Source of the DNA: Haloechinothrix sp033042135
GTDB taxonomy: Bacteria > Actinomycetota > Actinomycetes > Mycobacteriales > Pseudonocardiaceae
Assembly (NCBI RefSeq): GCF_033042135.1
Contig: NZ_WBXM01000007.1
Coordinates: forward strand, 219,260-283,259
Direction: 5' to 3'
DNA: 64,000 nt
In this document: positions 59,513 through 64,000 of the stretch, one piece after another
How positions within the stretch are numbered: the stretch's first letter is position 1
Layout of the letters: each line of letters starts with the position of its first letter
Made by a program: the position numbers and the translations under genes
The notes under the pieces: generated by a model
The model's input: the letters and a program-made list of their open reading frames with translations, nothing else
Database searches by the model: none
What the model was told of the DNA's origin: nothing

Positions 59513-60454
59513 TCAGGCGCGGGGGTAGCGTTCGCGCCAGCTCTTGACGGGCAGGTCGAACTTGTACACCAGCCGGTCGGTGAACGGGCCGTCCCACAGG
59601 CGGACAAGCAGCACCGGGATGCGTCCCGCCGCCACCTCCACCCGGGCGCCCCTCGGTAGGTCGACGTGCCGGGATCCGTCGCAGGTCAGTACGCCGGGTG
59701 CGCCGTCGGGGTCGGTATCGACGGTGATCACCGAATCGCGCGAGACCACCATCGGCCGGGAGAACATCGCGTGCGCGTTGCTCGGCACGACCACCAGCGC
59801 TTCCACGTCGGGCCAGATGATCGGCCCGCCCGCGGAGAACGCGTACGCGGTCGATCCGGTGGGGGTGGCGCACAGCACGCCGTCACAGCCGAACGACGAT
59901 ACCGGTCGCCCGTCGACGCTGATCAACGCGTCGAGGATGAGCTCCCGCGAGCTCTTCTCCACGCTGGCCTCGTTCAGCGCCCACATCCGCGCCACGGGCT
60001 CGCCCGCGTGGCTGACCGCGACATCGACGGTCATGCGTTCCTCGATGCTGTACTGCCGATCCACGATCCGCTGCACCGTCTCGGCCAGCGCGTGAGAATC
60101 GGCCTCGGCCAGGAACCCCATCCTGCCGAGGTTCACTCCCAGCACAGGCACCCGCGCCGGCCGTGCCAGTTCCGTGGCACCGAGCAGCGTGCCGTCGCCA
60201 CCGAAGACGAACACCAGCTCGGCACCGGCCGCCGGATCGGCGTTCCTGTCGAGGAGGGTGTACGGCAAGGGTTGCTCAGCATCACCGGAGCCGCCGTCCA
60301 GCACAGCACCCACCTCGGCGTCGATCACGCGCAACCGCAGTCCAGCCGCCACGAACCGGGTACCCACCTCGCGGACCGCCTCGGCCGTTGCCTCCCGATC
60401 CGGATTCGCAACGAGGAGCACTTCCCGCGCCGTCGTCACGTGCCTGTCCATCAT
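59513..60454 (-). CDS. nadK: NAD kinase
   Basis: A 313-residue ATP/polyphosphate-NAD kinase producing NADP. The GGDG motif is in ELVFVFGGDGTLLGATELA, followed by NLGRMGFLAEAD, and the CDGVLCATPTGSTAYAFSAGGPI active-site segment. ATG 60454 overlaps the tlyA stop (ATGA); the adjacent ATG 60451 is also possible. Order tlyA-nadK-recN matches Rv1694-Rv1696. Confidence 0.95.
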   Translation of the reverse strand: MMDRHVTTAREVLLVANPDREATAEAVREVGTRFVAAGLRLRVIDAEVGAVLDGGSGDAEQPLPYTLLDRNADPAAGAELVFVFGGDGTLLGATELARPARVPVLGVNLGRMGFLAEADSHALAETVQRIVDRQYSIEERMTVDVAVSHAGEPVARMWALNEASVEKSSRELILDALISVDGRPVSSFGCDGVLCATPTGSTAYAFSAGGPIIWPDVEALVVVPSNAHAMFSRPMVVSRDSVITVDTDPDGAPGVLTCDGSRHVDLPRGARVEVAAGRIPVLLVRLWDGPFTDRLVYKFDLPVKSWRERYPRA

Positions 60455-61278
60455 CGGGGCCCTTCCCGCACCGCCGCCCGTATCAGCTCCGTCACCGCGT
60501 CCGGATCCCCGTCGAGGGTGTCGCCGGGAACGGCGTGCCGCAACCAGGCAAAGTACTCCACGTTGCCCGACGGCCCCGGTAGCGGGCTCGCGACGACCCC
60601 GTGCAGCGCGAAGCCGTGCTCGCGGGCGGAGCCGACCACATCCAGTATCGCCCGTTCCCGCAGCTCGGGATCGCGTACCACGCCCCCTTGGCCGAGCCGC
60701 GCCCTGCCCACCTCGAACTGAGGCTTGACCATCGGCAGCACGTCCGCGCCCGCGGCGGCGCACCGGGCGAAGGCGGGTAGCACGAGCCGCAGCGAGATGA
60801 ACGACAGATCGGCGACGATCAGCTCCACCTGCCCACCGAGCAACTCGGGCGTCAGGGACCTGGCGTTCGTCCTGTCCAGCACCGTCACCCGCTCATCGGT
60901 TCGCAACCGCCAGTCGAGCAGGCCGCGCCCGACATCCACCGCCACGACTTCCCGCGCCCCGCGGCGGAGAAGGACGTCGGTGAACCCGCCGGTGGAGGCT
61001 CCCGCGTCGAGACATCGCACACCGGAAGTAGTCAGTCCTAACGGCTCGAACGTCTCCAACGCGCCGAGCAGTTTCTGCGCTCCGCGTGATGCCCAGCCAG
61101 GGTCATCGCAGTCTCGGACGTGGATCGGGGTGGTCGCCTCGACGGCGGTGGCCGCCTTGACCGAGACCATGCCCCGCACCGTCACCAGCCCATCGGCGAT
61201 CAGCGTAGCGGCGTGTTCCCGTGATCGGGCGATGCCTCGTCGCACCAGTTCGGCGTCCAACCGCGCCCTCGCAGCCAC
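60451..61278 (-). CDS. tlyA: rRNA 2'-O-methyltransferase TlyA (16S/23S)
   Basis: A 275-residue protein: S4 domain (RARLDAELVRRGIARSREHAATLIADGLVTVRG) then an FtsJ-type methyltransferase with motif I CLDAGASTGGFTDVLLRRGAREVVAVDVG, and VDLIVADLSFISLRLVLPA-like catalytic segment ending in VLPMVKPQFEVGR. In mycobacteria it methylates 16S C1409 and 23S C1920 and is linked to capreomycin susceptibility. GTG at 61278. Preceded by a small conserved gene as in Rv1693-Rv1694. Confidence 0.95.
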   Translation of the reverse strand: MAARARLDAELVRRGIARSREHAATLIADGLVTVRGMVSVKAATAVEATTPIHVRDCDDPGWASRGAQKLLGALETFEPLGLTTSGVRCLDAGASTGGFTDVLLRRGAREVVAVDVGRGLLDWRLRTDERVTVLDRTNARSLTPELLGGQVELIVADLSFISLRLVLPAFARCAAAGADVLPMVKPQFEVGRARLGQGGVVRDPELRERAILDVVGSAREHGFALHGVVASPLPGPSGNVEYFAWLRHAVPGDTLDGDPDAVTELIRAAVREGPR

Positions 61279-61316
61279 AACCGCCGTCCCTAGGATTGCT
61301 CGACGTTGGACACCGG

Positions 61317-61556
61317 CTAGGCCTTGTCGATATCCGACAGCGCCACGGTCAGCTGGGTGTGGACCGCTTCGAACCGCTCCACATGTGCCGAGAGCGGCAG
61401 TTCATCGAGCTCGTCGAGGCACGCGATCGCTTCGGTGATACCGGCACGGATGTCCGACTCGGCCTGCTCGGTGTCAGCCCGCTGCTGATCCCTCGTGGCG
61501 GCCTCGGTGCGGGACTCGGGCCGCGGGTGCTGCTCGTCGTGTGGATGCACGCCCAT
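61317..61556 (-). CDS. Small conserved protein upstream of tlyA
   Basis: A 79-residue soluble protein (MGVHPHDEQHP start, then EQAESDIRAGITEAIACLDELDELPLSAHVERFEAVHTQLTVALSDID). The C-terminal half is amphipathic helices. It takes the place of Rv1693 between a HAD phosphatase and tlyA. GTG 61559 or ATG 61556 start. Function unknown; its conserved position next to an rRNA methyltransferase is the only clue. Confidence 0.8.
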   Translation of the reverse strand: MGVHPHDEQHPRPESRTEAATRDQQRADTEQAESDIRAGITEAIACLDELDELPLSAHVERFEAVHTQLTVALSDIDKA

Positions 61557-61598
61557 CACGGTAGCGGCTGCCCTGCGGGCGGTGCACGGGCGGGCGCG

Positions 61599-62672
61599 TC
61601 ACAGCAGGCCCAGCTGCGCGGCCACCTCCGTGGCACGCGGTTCACGCGGCACGATGGTGCGCAACCCGGACTGCCATGCGGGGCGGCACAGTGCCCGCAA
61701 CAGGTCGAGCGGGTCGGCGCTGCCGGTGCCGCACGCGGCGCGGTCCCGGCCGGTGACCAGCAGCGCGTCGGAACCGACCTCGACATCCCACTCCGCGCGT
61801 GGCCCCACGGTCAGCTCCTCCGGGGGCCGCTGCAGTGCCGTGATGTCCGATGCCAGGTATGTGGGGCGGTTCTCCGGCGGCGCCCGCAGCACGTCGGCGG
61901 CGGTGGTGACCCCGCTGAGCACGAGCAGGCCGGGTAGACCGGCGGCGTGGGCACCTGCGATGTCGGTGTCCATACGATCGCCCACCACCAGCGGGTACCG
62001 TGCCGCGGCGTCGGCCGCCGATCGTCGGAACAGCAGCGGCGCGGGTTTGCCCGCCACGTGCGGGTCGCACCCCGTGGCCGTGCGCAGCGCCGCCACCATC
62101 GCGCCGTTGCCGGGCAGCTGGCCTCGCTCGGTGGGCAGGGTGGGATCGGTGTTGCACGCGACCCACAGAGCTCCCGCCCTGATCGCCAGGCACGCCTCGG
62201 CGAGGTCGCGCCAAGCCGTGTCCGGTGAGTGACCCTGCACCACCGCATCCACCGTCTTCGTCACCTCCGCCTGCTGCCCAGACTCGACCGTCCCCGTGGT
62301 ACCCGCCCCGGCACCGGCGGTTCCCGGCCGCTGGGCGAGACGCATACCGCAGGCAGCAACCTCGGCGCGCAGGTCGTCGGATCCGACGACGAGCACAGTG
62401 CTCACCGCAGGCAATCGCTCAGCGAGCAGCATCGCGGCCGCCTGCGCGCTGGTGGTGACCTCGTGGCTGTCCGCGGGCACGCCGAGTGCCGTGAGTCGCT
62501 CGGCGACCCCGGCAGGCCCGGTGGCGGCGTTGTTGGTCACGAAACGGACCGCGACGCCCTGTTCTCTGACCGTGGTGAGCACCTCACCCACACCTGGGAC
62601 CGGATGGTTACCGTGATGGATGGTGCCGTCGAGGTCCAGCAGGACAGCGTCGTGACCGCAGAGCAGCGTCAT
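61599..62672 (-). CDS. HAD-superfamily phosphatase, NagD/UMPH type
   Basis: A 357-residue hydrolase. HAD motif I is AVLLDLDGTIHHGNHPVPG, motif II VRFVTNNAATG, and motif IV VVGDRMDTDIAGAHAAGLPGLLVLSGVT. This is the NagD/4-nitrophenylphosphatase class that dephosphorylates small phosphate esters. Compared with typical ~265-residue NagD, it is extended at the C-terminus and has an insert around a Gly/Thr-rich linker. ATG 62672 overlaps the TPR gene's stop (ATGA). Position matches Rv1692. Confidence 0.9.
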   Translation of the reverse strand: MTLLCGHDAVLLDLDGTIHHGNHPVPGVGEVLTTVREQGVAVRFVTNNAATGPAGVAERLTALGVPADSHEVTTSAQAAAMLLAERLPAVSTVLVVGSDDLRAEVAACGMRLAQRPGTAGAGAGTTGTVESGQQAEVTKTVDAVVQGHSPDTAWRDLAEACLAIRAGALWVACNTDPTLPTERGQLPGNGAMVAALRTATGCDPHVAGKPAPLLFRRSAADAAARYPLVVGDRMDTDIAGAHAAGLPGLLVLSGVTTAADVLRAPPENRPTYLASDITALQRPPEELTVGPRAEWDVEVGSDALLVTGRDRAACGTGSADPLDLLRALCRPAWQSGLRTIVPREPRATEVAAQLGLL

Positions 62673-63517
62673 TCCCGATCCTGCTCGGCGACCTCGGTGA
62701 CCTCGGCGAACTCGTCGCCATCGCCACCCGGCATGCCTGCCAGCTCCATGGCGCGCAGCGCGGCGTCGGTGTCGCCTTCGGTGTCGGCGTTGGCCGCGTG
62801 CAGGAACCACCGCACGGCCTCCGGCTCCCGCCCCGCAGCCAGCAGGTTGTCGGCGTAGGCGTAGAACAACCGTGCACTCCACGGTTCCTGCTGCTTCGGA
62901 TCGAGGTCCGGGCCTTGCAGCGCGACGACCGCCGCATCGGGTTGACCCAGGTCGCGACGAGCACCGGCGGCAACGATACGCAGCTCCACCGCGACCTCGC
63001 GGGGCAGCGCCGCGGTCTGGCTCTCGCGCAGCAGCTCCAGCGCCCGCTCCGGCCTCCCTAGCGCGCGTTCCGCATCGGCTATCACAGCGACGTGCTCATC
63101 TGTGCGGGTCATGCGTCGTACGGCACGCAACTCGGACAGTGCCTCCGACCACTGGCCCGCGAAGTAGGCAGCGAGCCCCACCGCTTCACGCACGGCGGGG
63201 ATGCGGGGGGCGCGGGACTTCGCGTAACGCGCGTGCGCCAGCGCCGCCTCCGGGTCGCTGTCCACCAGTTCCCCCGCTGCGACCAGATGGCGACCGATCC
63301 GCTCGGCTGCCGGCTTGGGCAGGCTACGCAAGTCGGCACGGATATCCCGATCCAGGTCGCCGAACTCGATCTCGTCATCCAGCGGTGGTTCCGGCACCTT
63401 GGCAGTGTCGCGGTCGCCTCGCTCGCCGCGCTCACCACGCCCGCTGGTCGGGCCGGGGCGCTGACCGCCGCTGCGCTTGCGGTCAGCGTTCGACCTGTCC
63501 ACTCCCGATCCGGCCAC
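62669..63517 (-). CDS. TPR-repeat protein (Rv1691-like)
   Basis: A 282-residue protein. After a basic low-complexity N-terminus (~45 residues) come tetratricopeptide-like helices: DPEAALAHARYAKSRAPRIPAVREAVGLAAYFAGQWSEALSELRAVRRM and ERALGRPERALELLRESQ. GTG 63517 has a perfect AAGGAGG at six to seven bases. It heads the operon down to tlyA/nadK/recN. Scaffold role presumed; partner unknown. Confidence 0.88.
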   Translation of the reverse strand: MAGSGVDRSNADRKRSGGQRPGPTSGRGERGERGDRDTAKVPEPPLDDEIEFGDLDRDIRADLRSLPKPAAERIGRHLVAAGELVDSDPEAALAHARYAKSRAPRIPAVREAVGLAAYFAGQWSEALSELRAVRRMTRTDEHVAVIADAERALGRPERALELLRESQTAALPREVAVELRIVAAGARRDLGQPDAAVVALQGPDLDPKQQEPWSARLFYAYADNLLAAGREPEAVRWFLHAANADTEGDTDAALRAMELAGMPGGDGDEFAEVTEVAEQDRE

Positions 63518-63621
63518 GGGTCCTCCTTCTCGATATCCCCTCCGAGTTTACGGCGAGCCCTTCGCCCTGCGGGGGTGAGGCCGACCACCGCACCGCACGT
63601 TGCGGGTCGGGGAACACAAAG

Positions 63622-63658
63622 AACCGAGTCCCCGGGCGGTGTGCTCGGGGACTCGGTT
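63622..63658 (-). terminator. rRNA operon terminator
   Basis: A perfect 13-bp stem (63622-63634 with 63646-63658), followed on the minus strand by a T-rich CTTTGTGTT, just downstream of 5S rRNA. This is a classical intrinsic terminator for the leftward rRNA operon. Confidence 0.85.
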
Positions 63659-63671
63659 GGTGGTTTGTGGG

Positions 63672-63790
63672 GGCCGGCGGTGTCCTACTCTCCCGCACGC
63701 CTGTCGGGTGCAGTACCATCGGCGCTGGCAGGCTTAGCTTCCGGGTTCGGAATGGGTCCGGGCGTTTCCCTGCCGCTGTAACCACCGGCC
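63672..63790 (-). rRNA. 5S ribosomal RNA
   Basis: The minus strand begins GGCCGGTGGTTACAGC and contains the conserved core GGGAAACGCCCGG, CATTCCGAACCCGGAAGCTA and GCGCCGATGGTACTGC, ending GGGAGAGTAGGACACCGCCGGCC. The two ends pair (GGCCGG with CCGGCC). Ends are estimated to within a few bases. Confidence 0.95.
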
Positions 63791-63876
63791 ACGTTTGTTG
63801 AGGTTAGCATGCCCTTGTGGGGGGCGGTGTTGTGGGGGTGGGGTGGTGTTTGGGAGCTGTAGAGTGGGTGCGAGTG

Positions 63877-64000
63877 TGGGCAAGCCCTCGGCCTGTTAGT
63901 ACCGGTCCGCTCGAGCACGCATTGCTGCGCTTCCACGTCCGGCCTATCAACCCACTGGTCTGGTGGGGGCCTTAACCCCTCGGTGGGGGTGGGAGACCTC
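63877..64000 (-). rRNA. 23S ribosomal RNA, 3' end (partial)
   Basis: The minus strand from the right edge contains GGACGTGGAAGCGCAGCAAT and the terminal GGTACTAACAGGCCGAGGGC, which are conserved 23S 3'-end sequences. The 3' end is estimated. About 85 bases of spacer separate it from 5S. The rest of the operon lies beyond the window. Confidence 0.92.

Overview
This is a 64 kb chromosomal window from a high-GC actinobacterium, most likely a member of the Pseudonocardiaceae or a close relative. The grounds are very high GC with G/C third codon positions, frequent GTG starts, ATGA/GTGA overlaps, and a right half whose gene order closely follows M. tuberculosis Rv1691-Rv1713. No phage, insertion sequence, transposase or CRISPR array is visible. 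The species assignment is inference; no database was searched.

Region 1 (1-4.2 kb): a truncated secreted-protein gene, then a leftward operon of a FabG-like reductase, two acyl-CoA dehydrogenases and a TetR regulator, with a perfect palindromic candidate operator ahead of the first gene. Region 2 (4.2-8 kb): a divergent intergenic region with two perfect tandem hairpins, then a rightward trio (EspR-like helix-turn-helix protein, ImmA/IrrE-type HExxH protein, MAB_1171c-type membrane protein) and a convergent adenosine deaminase. Region 3 (8-17 kb): a membrane alpha/beta hydrolase coupled to a hydrolase/acyl-CoA synthetase-like fusion, an Hrp1-like CBS protein, a CuZn-SOD-like lipoprotein, and a tandem pair of secreted S1 proteases.

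Region 4 (17-38 kb): a large LuxR-type ATPase regulator behind a 26-bp palindrome, a CstA / Cys-Cys-tail protein / ArsA-like ATPase operon, an orphan MreB-like actin convergent with a RodA-PBP fusion, a long SARP/AfsR regulator, a PLP lyase divergent from an ATP-grasp ligase plus isoaspartyl methyltransferase, and a GH25 muramidase. Region 5 (38-42 kb): tRNA-Pro(GGG), an acetolactate-synthase-like enzyme, a nitronate monooxygenase and a small conserved protein.

Region 6 (42-63.5 kb): the conserved housekeeping block, leftward, read from the right end: TPR protein, HAD phosphatase, small protein, tlyA, nadK, recN, steA, mctB, pyrG, NUDIX hydrolase, xerD, parA, ribbon-helix-helix protein, scpA, scpB, rluB, cmk, plsC, der. 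It is interrupted by two rightward insertions relative to M. tuberculosis: aroA and a KhtT/KhtU-like antiporter pair. Region 7 (63.5-64 kb): the end of a leftward rRNA operon (23S 3' end, 5S, terminator).

The most noteworthy points are a 53-bp palindromic element present three times with identical core length, one copy forming codons of scpB; the EspR-like/ImmA/membrane trio; the CstA/CC-tail/ArsA-like operon; the RodA-PBP fusion facing an orphan MreB; and several strong palindromes or hairpins in regulatory positions.
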